Source of the DNA: Cohaesibacter gelatinilyticus
GTDB lineage: Bacteria; Pseudomonadota; Alphaproteobacteria; Rhizobiales; Cohaesibacteraceae
Assembly (NCBI RefSeq): GCF_900215605.1
Contig: NZ_OBEL01000004.1
Location: 124,001-188,000, forward strand
Length of the DNA stretch: 64,000 bases
Direction of reading: 5' to 3'
The notes beneath the pieces are model-generated. The model ran no database searches, was not told where the DNA came from, and saw only the letters and a list, made by a program, of their open reading frames with translations. Positions within the stretch are counted from its first letter, which is position 1. The number at the start of each line of letters is the position of its first letter. Made by a program: the position numbers and the translations under genes. Shown piece after piece: positions 46,244 to 55,603 of this stretch.

Positions 46244-47650
46244 TCAAACAATCATATTCATCAGAGCTGGTTCCTCTTTGAGGAAGTCGGTGATGATCTG
46301 CAAGCTGCGTTTCAAATCCTCATGATTGTGAGGTGCACCAAAGCCAAGCCGAACGGCTTCTGGTTGATGATTATCGGAAAAAGCGTCGCTTCCTACAACA
46401 CTGACGCCAGCATTGCGCAATTGTTGGATAAAGGCACTCCGTGTCCACGGAACTGGCAATTTGAGCCAGGCATGAAATCCTTCACTATCGGTGGTAACGA
46501 GTTCCTTTGGCAAATAGTCCTTTGCGATCCGTTGACGGATCTCGCTTTCCTGCCTGATGGCATTCAGGACTGCGTCTGCTGTTCCATCTTCAATCCAGTT
46601 TGTTGCGATAGCTGTTGTCAATGGAGACGCCATACAAGCGGTTGCTCGCAATGTTCCTACAATACGATTGGCAATCCGAATGTCTGGTGCAACCAGATAG
46701 GCAATGCGCAGGGCTGGTGACAGACATTTTGATAGCGAGGAAACATGATATGTCAATTCTGGTGCAAGCTCAGCCAAGGGCTTTGGTGATTGCTTGGGAA
46801 GGGCGCCATAGGCGTCATCTTCTATGATGGGCACATGATAGCGTCTGGCGATGTTGGCAATAGCCTGCCGCCGCTCCAATGGAAGTGTGATGGTTGTTGG
46901 ATTATGCAGAGTGGGTGTGAGATAAAGTGCGGCGGGTTTCCGTTTGACGCAAATTTCCTCAAAGGATGCCGGGAGTATGCCAGCTTCGTCCATGGCAATG
47001 GGAGCAAGGATGATGCCTAATTGGGTAGCCAGCGAACGAAAGCCGGGGTAAGTCAACTCTTCAGCGCAGATCACCTCACCGGGGGATGAAAGGAAATTGA
47101 CGAGAGCAAGCAATGCGCTTTGTGCTCCCGGGCAAACGATCAGGCGATCACGGGTCAGGAGACTGATGCGGGAGGAGAGCCAATGGACACCTGCCTCTCG
47201 ATCTGGTTCAGTACCGCCAGCGATCTGATATGTGAAGAGAAAGTTGTGGGGCTTGTCATTCTGAGCGGCAATCATGCCGTTCTTCATACGCCGCGCAAGA
47301 GTGGCATCATCAAAACAAGGTGGTTGATTCATGGCCATGTCGACGATGCCGGGTGTAACGGGTGCAGATGATTTGGCTTCTATTCCCCTGACATAAGTCC
47401 CTTGTCCTACTTTGCCTTCAACCAACCCGCGCTTGCTGGCTTCATTATAGGCGCGACTGATCGTCGTGAAATCCAGCGCCAAAAAACGTGCCAATGCGCG
47501 TTGAGGTGGCAGGCGAGTGCCTGACATCAGCGTACCTGCATGAATGTCTGCTTCCAATGCATTTGCAATGGCAAGATAGGCGGGTCCTTCCGCTTTGCGA
47601 ATGACTGGTTTCCAGCTGATTTCAAACTCGTTGTCACTCATATCTGCCAT
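46244..47650 (-). CDS. MocR-type regulator: GntR HTH fused to a PLP aminotransferase fold
   Basis: 468 residues. The N-terminal GntR winged helix (LEADIHAGTLMSGTRLPPQRALARFLALDFTTISRAY, in parts) is followed by a fold-type-I aminotransferase domain. Its PLP lysine lies in HVSSLSKCLSPALR and its Asp in IIEDDAYGAL. MocR proteins use PLP to sense amines or amino acids. Its target is not evident; the adjacent genes are ccoG downstream and the convergent fucose arm. Confidence 0.9.
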   Translation of the reverse strand: MADMSDNEFEISWKPVIRKAEGPAYLAIANALEADIHAGTLMSGTRLPPQRALARFLALDFTTISRAYNEASKRGLVEGKVGQGTYVRGIEAKSSAPVTPGIVDMAMNQPPCFDDATLARRMKNGMIAAQNDKPHNFLFTYQIAGGTEPDREAGVHWLSSRISLLTRDRLIVCPGAQSALLALVNFLSSPGEVICAEELTYPGFRSLATQLGIILAPIAMDEAGILPASFEEICVKRKPAALYLTPTLHNPTTITLPLERRQAIANIARRYHVPIIEDDAYGALPKQSPKPLAELAPELTYHVSSLSKCLSPALRIAYLVAPDIRIANRIVGTLRATACMASPLTTAIATNWIEDGTADAVLNAIRQESEIRQRIAKDYLPKELVTTDSEGFHAWLKLPVPWTRSAFIQQLRNAGVSVVGSDAFSDNHQPEAVRLGFGAPHNHEDLKRSLQIITDFLKEEPALMNMIV

Positions 47651-47714
47651 CCTTGTCGATACTCTGCCTATAGGGAGCAGAGTTTAATCAATTTATTTTC
47701 GCATATATGAATTT

Positions 47715-49163
47715 TTATCGTGATCGGAAGAAGTTTTGAACCTCATCGGTCTCGCCATTTGTTTTGTTGGTGATGCGGAAGACAATATCTTCTGACGGTG
47801 CACGATTATTGTCTTTTGGTGCGAGGATTGAGAGGCGAAACTCCTTGGTAGTGTCGCGTTTGACCGGGATTGTGAAACTTAGGGGATCTGCACTTTTGAA
47901 ACCGGTGGGTGTCAAGGTCAGGCCTTCGGGAGCCTTTATCAGTGCAATTTCGAAGGTGGCAGCTTCTGCCTTGTTGCCAAGACGCAAAGTGTAGTCATTT
48001 CGGATGGAGCCATCGGACAACATGACAAAGATCGGATTTCTGTCATGGGTAATACCTGCCTCAACGGTTGACCGGTTGAGGAGGGCATAGAGCATGATGA
48101 GGCTGATGCCGATGATCATGGCCACATAGATGAGGGTACGAGGACGAATGACCTTGTAGATACTTTCCTTGCCTTCAAGATGGCGCTGGATATTGATGTC
48201 GGTGTCATAGTCGATGAGACCACGTGGCTTGCCGATTTTTTCCATCACGGTATCGCAGGCATCAATGCAGAGACCACATTGGATGCAGCCCATTTGTGAG
48301 CCTTTGCGAATATCCACCCCAGTTGGGCAAACAGCAACGCATTGATTGCAATCGATGCAATCGCCTGCTGGCTCTCCCTGTTGCAAGCGGGTGCGCATTT
48401 TCTTCAGTGATCCACGTGGTTCGCCACGATCAACCCGATAGGCGACGTTGAGGGCCCATTCGTCAGTCAGGGCTGCCTGAATACGTGGCCAGGGGCACAT
48501 ATAGAGACAGACCTGTTCGCACATGTGACCGGCGAGAATGTAGGTGGTGGAGGTCAGAATGGCGATCCAGACATAGGCTACCATCGGCGCGTCACCGGTA
48601 AAGATACTCATGGTTAGGGTGGGCGCGTCAGCAAAATAAAGGATCCATGCTCCACCGGTCATGCAACCAATCACGATCCACAAGACATGTTTCAAGGTCT
48701 TTTGCGCAATGAGCTTTAAGGTGAGGGGCTGTTTGCTATTCTTCATTCGTACGCGGCGATCACCCTCTATCCATCTCTCGACAGCAAAAAACAGATCGGT
48801 CCAGACTGTTTGGGGGCACATGTAACCGCACCAGACACGACCTGCCAGCGCATTCATCAGGAATAGCGCCAGAGAGGCGATGATCAGAAGCCCTGTGAGA
48901 TAGTAGAATTCAGTCGGCCAGATTTCGATGAAGAAGAAATAGAAACGACTGGAGGGGAAATCGATGAGAACGGCCTGATCGGGAACGCCTGGACCACGAT
49001 CCCAACGAATGAAAGGTAGGCCATAGTAAAGCCCCAAGGCAAAAATCATGAAGGCCCATTTGATGGATCGAAATCGCCCTTTGACACTCTGCGGATAGAT
49101 TTTGGGCGCCGCTTCATAGAGGATTTCTGAGCTGGTCTGGGCTCCATGGGTCTCGGCCGTCAT
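47715..49163 (-). CDS. ccoG: Cytochrome c oxidase accessory protein CcoG (RdxA/FixG)
   Basis: 482 residues from the ATG at 49163, chosen because AGGAGACC lies about 7 bases upstream. Several N-terminal membrane segments with a CPQTVW motif are followed by two 4Fe-4S clusters (CIDCNQCVAVCP and CIQCGLCIDAC) and a C-terminal Ig-like FixG domain. It assists copper delivery or reduction during cbb3 oxidase assembly. The ccoNOPQ genes normally beside it are not in the window, and I found no clear FNR box upstream. Confidence 0.92.
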   Translation of the reverse strand: MTAETHGAQTSSEILYEAAPKIYPQSVKGRFRSIKWAFMIFALGLYYGLPFIRWDRGPGVPDQAVLIDFPSSRFYFFFIEIWPTEFYYLTGLLIIASLALFLMNALAGRVWCGYMCPQTVWTDLFFAVERWIEGDRRVRMKNSKQPLTLKLIAQKTLKHVLWIVIGCMTGGAWILYFADAPTLTMSIFTGDAPMVAYVWIAILTSTTYILAGHMCEQVCLYMCPWPRIQAALTDEWALNVAYRVDRGEPRGSLKKMRTRLQQGEPAGDCIDCNQCVAVCPTGVDIRKGSQMGCIQCGLCIDACDTVMEKIGKPRGLIDYDTDINIQRHLEGKESIYKVIRPRTLIYVAMIIGISLIMLYALLNRSTVEAGITHDRNPIFVMLSDGSIRNDYTLRLGNKAEAATFEIALIKAPEGLTLTPTGFKSADPLSFTIPVKRDTTKEFRLSILAPKDNNRAPSEDIVFRITNKTNGETDEVQNFFRSR

Positions 49164-49391
49164 CGCTGGTCTCCTGACATCGGGCTCTTGAACTGCATCA
49201 TTCTCACATAACGAATGTATATACGAGTGATGCATACAATATGAATCAATATACGATCAATGATATATATTGTGCTAAAGTGACGCAGGATAATTGAGTG
49301 AAATTAGATTTCTATGATGGAAAATTTATAAATAACCATCAGAATTATAAGGGAAAATTTTGATTCTTCTCAGGTTATTTTGTTAATTTCA

Positions 49392-49428
49392 TCAATATGC
49401 ATTCAATGAAATATTGAATGCATATTGA
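49392..49428. repeat. Strong 16-bp palindromic hairpin in AT-rich DNA
   Basis: TCAATATGCATTCAAT (49392-49407) and ATTGAATGCATATTGA (49413-49428) are perfect inverted repeats with a 5-base spacer. It lies 24 bases beyond the stop of the leftward dehydrogenase and 229 bases before ccoG. Terminator or operator are both possible. Confidence 0.6.
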
Positions 49429-49451
49429 CTAAATCTAACGTGCATCATACT

Positions 49452-50465
49452 TCAGAGAAGCACCAGAATGTCTTCATGCAATTGTTTTGGAATGGTGACT
49501 GTACCAGCTTCCAGATTGCGGGCACGTGCTGCATAGCGTCGTTGCGATGGTAGACGTGCGCCCTGCTCCGAGATCGATGCGAAGAGGGCTTCGGCCAATC
49601 TGGTATTGGTGGCAGTATCCGTGCCACCCAAAAGCTTGGGGTCAAAAGCTATGATCACCTCTCCATGCAATGGTGTGCCGCCTTGGTTTCCATCCTTTTC
49701 AAGGGAGGCAAGGCTGGTGAGATCTCCAATCATTGGGCCAGCCATCAGCTCGATCATGGTGGAAAGGGCAGAGCCTTTGTAACCACCAAAGGTCAGCATT
49801 GCGCCTTTCAGGGCTTCATTGGGATCTATCGTCGGCTTGCCATGCTCGTCAATAGCGGCGCCTTCTGGAAGCGGATGTCCAGCTCGTTTTGCGAGCTCAA
49901 TTTCGCCACGTGCAATGGCACTTGTGGCAAAGTCGAACGTATAGGGATTTTTCTCGCCACGCGGCCAGGAAAAGGCGAGTGGATTGGTGCCAAGGCTTCC
50001 CTTTGTCCCACCAGAAGGTGCGACCCAGGCATGGCTTGGAACCATAGCCATCGCGGCAAGACCTGCCTCGGACAGCTTCTCTACTTCCGGCCATAAGGCA
50101 GAGAAATGAAAACAATTGTTGATGGCCATCAGGCCGACGCCATTCTTTTTTGTTTTCTCAATCAGATGAGGAAGACCGGTCTCAAACGCCAAAAGAGAAT
50201 ATCCATTCTTTGCATCCACGCGGATTGAAGCAGGACTCGGTTCGCTTATTTCCACGCTCTCGTTCCCATCGACAAGGCCCGCTCGGACGGTATTGACACA
50301 AATCAGGAGACGATAGAGGCCGTGAGAGTGGCAGTCATCCAATTGACAGCGATAGATAACGTCCATGATCGATCTAGCGTGGGCTTCGTTGAAGCCATTA
50401 GCGCGCAAGACCTTAAGACCAAGCTCCTGTGCTTCTTCAAGGTCGAGGGCGATTTGATCGCTCAT
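49452..50465 (-). CDS. Malate/L-lactate dehydrogenase family NAD(P)-dependent oxidoreductase (Ldh_2)
   Basis: 337 residues of the AllD/DlgD/ComC type, which does not use a Rossmann fold. Visible landmarks: catalytic-region DDCHSHGLYRL, AINNCFHFSALW, GSLGTNPLAFSWPRG, and GGYKGSALSTMIELMAG. Members act on ureidoglycolate, 2,3-diketogulonate, sulfolactate, malate or cyclic imino acids; the substrate cannot be told here. It is divergent from the glycerate kinase gene 218 bases away. Confidence 0.85.
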   Translation of the reverse strand: MSDQIALDLEEAQELGLKVLRANGFNEAHARSIMDVIYRCQLDDCHSHGLYRLLICVNTVRAGLVDGNESVEISEPSPASIRVDAKNGYSLLAFETGLPHLIEKTKKNGVGLMAINNCFHFSALWPEVEKLSEAGLAAMAMVPSHAWVAPSGGTKGSLGTNPLAFSWPRGEKNPYTFDFATSAIARGEIELAKRAGHPLPEGAAIDEHGKPTIDPNEALKGAMLTFGGYKGSALSTMIELMAGPMIGDLTSLASLEKDGNQGGTPLHGEVIIAFDPKLLGGTDTATNTRLAEALFASISEQGARLPSQRRYAARARNLEAGTVTIPKQLHEDILVLL

Positions 50466-50683
50466 GGTCTCTCTCCAGTTTGCTGTCTCGGTAAATTGGT
50501 AAACAGCTAATCTATCTATTTGTATGTATTTTTGGATACAATATACTTTTCTTGCGCTTTTTCAAATCTCAAATCGCTTGGTAAACTTGCATTTCTTCTC
50601 CGCACACAATGTTAGCAATTGAGCGTCGGGCAAGATCCGATAAAGTGGACTTCCCGTTTGATGAGATCGGAAAGCAATAAGAA

Positions 50684-51985
50684 ATGACAACTAAGATCGA
50701 AACAATGCGTCAGCAGGTACGTGAAATCTTTTTGGCTGGTGTTGCTGCTGCCGACCCGCGAAATTCGGTCCTTTCTCATTTGAACGATAGTCCGTTGAAT
50801 TTGGCGGATAACGGCAAGCTTTTCATTGTAGCAATTGGTAAAGCAGCGCTTGGCATGGCGGAATCAGCTCTGGATCATTTTGAAAGCCATCCTGATGTGA
50901 CGGCAATTGCTGTCACCAATTATGAAAATCACGAGGCCTTGCAGCAGAAACTCAAAAACGGCCGGTCAGGTTTTTCAGGGACTTGCTATGCGGCGGGACA
51001 TCCTGTCCCCGATGCAAATGGATTGATTGCAGCAAAATCAGTGAAGGAGTTGGTGGAAAATGCTGATGAGAAGGATTTCGTATTGTTCCTGATCAGTGGT
51101 GGTGGTTCGGCTTTGTTGCCGCTGCCAGCCATTGGTCTCAGCCTTGAAGACAAGATGGACGTCAATACCCGACTGTTGGCATCGGGGGCTGATATCACCC
51201 AAATGAATTTGGTGCGGCAGACCCTTTCCGCAATCAAAGGTGGGCGTTTGGCAGCTTGCGCCAGGCCAGCGCGCATGCGCAGTCTCATTCTTTCTGATGT
51301 GATTGGTGATGATCTGAGAGTGATTGCCAGTGGCCCGACCATTGCACCGATCGGAAACAATCGACAGGCCCGACAAATTCTGGAAGATCTCGATCTGTTT
51401 GATCAATTGCCGATGCATGTCCAGGCGCATCTGCAACAAGATGATGATCACGATGGAGCGGCAATATCAGAAAACAAGAGTGAAGCAGTGCTCGTAGGCA
51501 GCAATGCCGGCTCTGTTGAAGCGATGATGAAACATTGTAAAGGCGTGGCCAAGAGGATCGAGATCCCCTTGGATGGGACGGTTGATGAGGCGGCACTCTT
51601 CATCATGCAACAGGTCGAGGATGCCAAACCCGGTGTCCCATTGCTTTTTGGCGGTGAAACCACCGTACATCTCAAGGGAGACGGGCTTGGCGGGCGCAAT
51701 CAGGAACTTGCACTTCGTGTTGCGATGTTAATGGAACAGGCAGACTATCAGGGAGATTGGATTTTCCTGAGTGGTGGCACAGATGGTCGAGACGGACCAA
51801 CTGATGCAGCAGGTGCGATTGTTGATGGCGGCACGCTTTCGCGTATTCGAGAGGCCGGAGGAAATCCGCAAGCCTTGCTTGACAACAATGATAGCTACCA
51901 CGCACTTTCCATGGCCAATGATCTGTTGCTTACTGGTGCAACAGGAACCAATGTCGCTGATCTGCAGATTTTCCTGATCTCATGA
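50684..51985 (+). CDS. Glycerate 2-kinase, MOFRL (GckA/TtuD) family
   Basis: 433 residues. Two-domain DUF4147-MOFRL architecture: VAIGKAALGMAESAL near residue 50, FLISGGGSALLPLP, LVRQTLSAIKGGRLA with a conserved Lys, VGDDLRVIASGPT-like, and the C-terminal MOFRL block GLGGRNQELALRVA and GTDGRDGPTDAAGAIVD. It phosphorylates the 2-hydroxyl of D-glycerate to 2-phosphoglycerate, the last step of glyoxylate or tartronate routes. It ends 112 bases before the RutR-like gene, convergent. Confidence 0.9.
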   Translation: MTTKIETMRQQVREIFLAGVAAADPRNSVLSHLNDSPLNLADNGKLFIVAIGKAALGMAESALDHFESHPDVTAIAVTNYENHEALQQKLKNGRSGFSGTCYAAGHPVPDANGLIAAKSVKELVENADEKDFVLFLISGGGSALLPLPAIGLSLEDKMDVNTRLLASGADITQMNLVRQTLSAIKGGRLAACARPARMRSLILSDVIGDDLRVIASGPTIAPIGNNRQARQILEDLDLFDQLPMHVQAHLQQDDDHDGAAISENKSEAVLVGSNAGSVEAMMKHCKGVAKRIEIPLDGTVDEAALFIMQQVEDAKPGVPLLFGGETTVHLKGDGLGGRNQELALRVAMLMEQADYQGDWIFLSGGTDGRDGPTDAAGAIVDGGTLSRIREAGGNPQALLDNNDSYHALSMANDLLLTGATGTNVADLQIFLIS

Positions 51986-52096
51986 ATGAGAGATTGTCTC
52001 GTAATTGGAGACCTTGTTGTTTTTCTACTACTTTCTGGCACAGATCATTTTGAAGAAACCACTCTGAATGTATCGGCAGATATAGGGATTGGTATT

Positions 52097-52726
52097 TCAT
52101 GATCGAGGGGTGAGAGCACTTCTGAACAGAAAATCCAGATATTTGGATGCATCTTCGAATCTGTCTTTGGCTTTTGGGCCAGTCAGTGTGCGTACCTGCA
52201 CATCAAAGTCGGCATAATGCTGTGTTGTGGACCAGATTGAAAAGAGCAGATGATGAGGATCTACATCATTGATTTTGCCTGTTGCAACCCAATTGGCAAT
52301 GACAGAGACCTTTTCATCAACCATCAGCTTCAAGGTGCCTGATATCAGAGTATCGATACGTGGGGCGCCTTGCAGGATTTCGTTTGCAAAAAGGCGGCTC
52401 TCACGCGGATAATCGCGTGCCATCTCAAGCTTGCGTTGAACATAGGCACAGATTTCTTCTACAGGCTCACCCTCTTCATTGAGCTGGTTCAGAGGATCCA
52501 GCCAGATATAGAGAAGACGCTTGATCAACTCTGCATGGACAGCTTCTTTATTGTCGAAATAATAGAGAAGGTTTGGTTTGGAGATCCCGGCTTTTTCCGC
52601 CACCTGATCAATTGTTGCTCCACGAAAACCATAGGCAGAGAAAATATCCAGCGCAGCAGAAAGAATCTGCTCTGTTTTTTCCTTCTGGATACGCGTTTTG
52701 CCTTTGGAATTTGAGGCTCTTGCCAT
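52097..52726 (-). CDS. rutR: TetR-family regulator, RutR-like
   Basis: 209 residues from the ATG at 52726 (AGAGAGATC upstream). The TetR HTH is ATIDQVAEKAGISKPNLLYYFDNKEA. The ligand domain keeps blocks that I recall from E. coli RutR: ARDYPRESRLFANEILQGAP, and DPHHLLFSIWSTTQHYADF. RutR senses uracil and controls pyrimidine catabolism. It lies beyond the end of the F420 operon on the same strand, separated by a hairpin. Sequences close to the RutR box occur in three promoters of this region. Confidence 0.85.
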   Translation of the reverse strand: MARASNSKGKTRIQKEKTEQILSAALDIFSAYGFRGATIDQVAEKAGISKPNLLYYFDNKEAVHAELIKRLLYIWLDPLNQLNEEGEPVEEICAYVQRKLEMARDYPRESRLFANEILQGAPRIDTLISGTLKLMVDEKVSVIANWVATGKINDVDPHHLLFSIWSTTQHYADFDVQVRTLTGPKAKDRFEDASKYLDFLFRSALTPRS

Positions 52727-52978
52727 TGTGTGAAGATCTCTCTTTTGAAATTTGCCCACGAGAAACTCGCAATGCATGTCTCTATTGCACTTTCCAGTCT
52801 TCAACCATAGGGAAAGCACGGAGCACACGCAATTATACGAAATTTTCTATCTGCTGGTTTTCTTCAATAGTTAAGTCCATTGCGAAATCGGTGTTGCCAA
52901 TAGCAGATAAAGCACAGAATTCAAAGTATCCAAATCACAGAAAAGTTGAATATGGCAGTTTGCTCCCTGGATTGTGAT

Positions 52979-53006
52979 AAGGCCGGGTGTTGAGAGACCC
53001 GGCCTT
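52979..53006. terminator. Hairpin at the end of the F420 operon
   Basis: AAGGCCGGGT (52979-52988) and ACCCGGCCTT (52997-53006) form a perfect 10-bp stem, 31 bases after the oxidoreductase stop. The T run on the minus strand is short, so termination may be partial. Confidence 0.65.
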
Positions 53007-53036
53007 GATCATGAGTGAAATTCGGTAAAGAGGAAA

Positions 53037-54038
53037 TCATGCAAAAGCGGGAATGATTTTCTCACCGTAATCGGCGATGATTTTCTCTTCGTTTCCACTA
53101 TCCAGATAGATATTGAACTGGGTTACACCCGCTTTTTCCAACTCGTTTAGTTTGGAAATATGCTCATCTGTTTCACCCAATACGCAGAAGCTGTCGATGA
53201 CATCATCAGTGATGAAGTCGAGATATGGGTTTGAACTCTGACCGTGCTTGGAATAGTCGTAGCCCTTGCGATCCTTGATATAGGACGTCAGGGAAGATGG
53301 AATATCTTCACGTTCGGTGCCATATTTTTCGACAATATCCGCGACATGATTGCCGACCATGGCAGGGAACCATTTGGTCGCCGCGCGGCCTTCCTCACGG
53401 GAACCAGTCCAGGCTGGTGCTGCCGCCTGAATACGGAAATTGGACATATCGCGTCCTTCGGCTTCACCTGCTGCCTTTGCCTGGTTACCCAGCCATTTAC
53501 AAATTGCTGGCTCAGCAATCTGCAGGATCAAACCATCGCCTACACGACCAGCAGAAGAAAGAGCTTTCGGACCATAGGCTGCCACCCAGACAGGGAGCTC
53601 ATATCCGTCGGCCCAAGGGAATTTTACCGGCTCCGGGCATTCGCCATATTGCGCTTCTTCGCCACGAATAAGAGCTTTTACCACATGGGTGAATTCTTCC
53701 AGACGTTTCAATGGCGCTGGCTTCTTCCCCATGACACGAACCGCACTATCACCACGACCAAGGCCAATATCAAAACGACCATTGGATTGTTTGGCGAGGG
53801 AGCCGAACAAGCTGGCTGCATGAGACCAGTCACGGGTGTTGGGGTTGGTTACACAAGGACCGAAGCGCATGGTCTTGGTGTGTTCCATGCACATGGCCAT
53901 TGCCACATAGCTCTCGCGCCACAGAATGTGACTGTCATAAAACCAGCAATAGGCAAAGCCAGCATTCTCTGCCTGGCGAACCAATGCCCGGGCGCGATCT
54001 GGCTCAACGAAGCCTTTAAAACAAATTCCAAATTCCAT
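53037..54038 (-). CDS. LLM-class F420-dependent oxidoreductase (TIGR03842-like)
   Basis: 333 residues, luciferase-like TIM barrel. MEFGICFKGFVEPDRARAL at the start, FGPCVTNPNTRDWSHAAS, GRFDIGLGRGDSAVR (the F420/flavin-phosphate loop region) and PVWVAAYGPKAL are typical of LLM F420 enzymes; the sequence fits the CPS_4087-type group as I remember it. AGGAGGATCTC precedes the ATG. It is the last gene of the F420 operon, 75 bases after npdG, so it is the likely consumer of F420H2. Its substrate is unknown. Confidence 0.85.
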   Translation of the reverse strand: MEFGICFKGFVEPDRARALVRQAENAGFAYCWFYDSHILWRESYVAMAMCMEHTKTMRFGPCVTNPNTRDWSHAASLFGSLAKQSNGRFDIGLGRGDSAVRVMGKKPAPLKRLEEFTHVVKALIRGEEAQYGECPEPVKFPWADGYELPVWVAAYGPKALSSAGRVGDGLILQIAEPAICKWLGNQAKAAGEAEGRDMSNFRIQAAAPAWTGSREEGRAATKWFPAMVGNHVADIVEKYGTEREDIPSSLTSYIKDRKGYDYSKHGQSSNPYLDFITDDVIDSFCVLGETDEHISKLNELEKAGVTQFNIYLDSGNEEKIIADYGEKIIPAFA

Positions 54039-54113
54039 GAGATCCTCCTGTCGGTATGTCTGTGCCCCCGTTCAGGGTGCGAATTGATGTAAGATGATTG
54101 TTTGAATGAGGGA

Positions 54114-54782
54114 TCAATGATCCGGAGCCCAGATCTTGATGCCAGCATGTGTGAAGGGAACGGCCTTGGAGATATTCTGACGGATCAGAATGGGTGTTAT
54201 GGCCTCGATGCAGCGTGCAGCTTGCGCATTGCCTGCGTTATAGGTCTGCACATCCAGCTTGGAGACAAGCGCCATGACCTTCTTGCGGGCTTCTAACGAG
54301 TTGCCACAAATCAGAATGTCGCAATTGATTGGCCAATCCAGATTGTTGAGGGTCGTGGCAGACACGTTATGCAGAGCGCCTATCACAGGGATATCGCTGC
54401 CAAGCAACGCTTGAGCTGCCTCAGTTGCAGATCCTTCCGGTGGCATCTCCACCAGTTTTGGATCGTTAGCTGCGAGAGGCACAACGATATCGACCAGAAT
54501 TTTGCCGGCAAGGTGTGGCCTCAGGCTTTCCAATGTCACATTGTGAGCAGAGAAAGGGACCGCCAGAACCACCATTTCGTCGGCTGCCTGTGTTGCAGCG
54601 ATATTATCGATGCCGATAATATCTGCTGATCCTTCTGGCAATTTCTTCATCAGAGAGGCCGCGATTTCCGCGCCGCGTATACCATCGCGTGAGCCAAGGG
54701 CGACGCGAACGCCTGCACGGGCAAAACGTAGGGCAAGGCCTTGTCCTTGCGGACCTGTGCCGCCAATGATTGCTATCGTCAT
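54114..54782 (-). CDS. npdG: NADPH-dependent F420 reductase
   Basis: 222 residues. The N-terminal nucleotide motif is [19 protein letters not shown] with SRD for the NADP phosphate. [22 protein letters not shown] and a central VGALHN-like '[10 protein letters not shown]' follow. It moves hydride between NADPH and F420 and so supplies F420H2. It overlaps cofE by 4 bases. Confidence 0.9.
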   Translation of the reverse strand: MTIAIIGGTGPQGQGLALRFARAGVRVALGSRDGIRGAEIAASLMKKLPEGSADIIGIDNIAATQAADEMVVLAVPFSAHNVTLESLRPHLAGKILVDIVVPLAANDPKLVEMPPEGSATEAAQALLGSDIPVIGALHNVSATTLNNLDWPINCDILICGNSLEARKKVMALVSKLDVQTYNAGNAQAARCIEAITPILIRQNISKAVPFTHAGIKIWAPDH

Positions 54783-55603
54783 TTGAACATATTCTCCTTA
54801 TTGGGGCGCAACAGGTCTTGCGCTGCACTTTCAGTTTTCTGCCAATCCAGCCCACGGAACAGCACCACAGGTGTTTGGGCGGACTTGCGAATGACAAGTC
54901 CCGATGCTGCTGCCAGTTCATCGGCAAAAGCAGGCTCGGTTACACTGAGAAGACGACCATGGGCGTCGAGGTTGCCTTGCTCGCGAATGGTTGCGGGAAG
55001 GTCGGCCAAACCGACTGCGACATTCACTTGTCCGATGCGCCAAGGGCGGCCAAAGGTGTCGGTGATTGCAAATCCGATACGGGCGTTGAAGTGCCGGGAA
55101 AGGTAATCGCAGACTGCCTTTGCGCTGGCATCAGGATTGTGTGGCAGAAGGATGAGGCTTCCATCCTCACCGGTATTGGATTCATCAACTGCGGCATTGG
55201 CCGAAATGAAGCCAAGGCGGTGCTCGCAAATCATCGTGCCCTCATTTTGCTCAGGACGCTTGAAAGAGCGAATGACGCGCTTGCTTTGGGAGAGAATGAC
55301 TTCGATCTTGCGAGGGTCCTTGTTCAGTTCCTCCGCGTAGCGCATGGCTTCCTGACCCGGTGTTACATCGGCCATATTGACGACGGCGCCTTCGGCCTTG
55401 GAGAAAATTTTGTGAGCTGAGGTGAGAATGTCACCGTCAGTCAAGGATAGCTGAGCATTCTCCAGACACTTTGCGATGATCACTCCAAGATCGTCGCCTT
55501 CCGAAATCTCAGGGATATTGGGGATAGGTGCAATCTGCAGTGAGAAGGGGGACGAAGACAGGTTGGTAAGGCTGTCCAATGGTCTTGAATGAGCAAGTGT
55601 CAT
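54779..55603 (-). CDS. cofE: Coenzyme F420-0:L-glutamate ligase
   Basis: 274 residues, the size of the single-domain archaeal type. Visible family blocks: [49 protein letters not shown], and [19 protein letters not shown]. It adds glutamate to F420-0. It lacks the C-terminal nitroreductase-like domain found in actinobacterial FbiB. It overlaps cofC and npdG by 4 bases each. Confidence 0.92.
   Translation of the reverse strand: MTLAHSRPLDSLTNLSSSPFSLQIAPIPNIPEISEGDDLGVIIAKCLENAQLSLTDGDILTSAHKIFSKAEGAVVNMADVTPGQEAMRYAEELNKDPRKIEVILSQSKRVIRSFKRPEQNEGTMICEHRLGFISANAAVDESNTGEDGSLILLPHNPDASAKAVCDYLSRHFNARIGFAITDTFGRPWRIGQVNVAVGLADLPATIREQGNLDAHGRLLSVTEPAFADELAAASGLVIRKSAQTPVVLFRGLDWQKTESAAQDLLRPNKENMFK

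Noticed and set aside
49164-49300. Possible FNR box upstream of ccoG
   Set aside because: TTGAT/ATCAA-like pieces exist but not in the TTGAT-N4-ATCAA arrangement.
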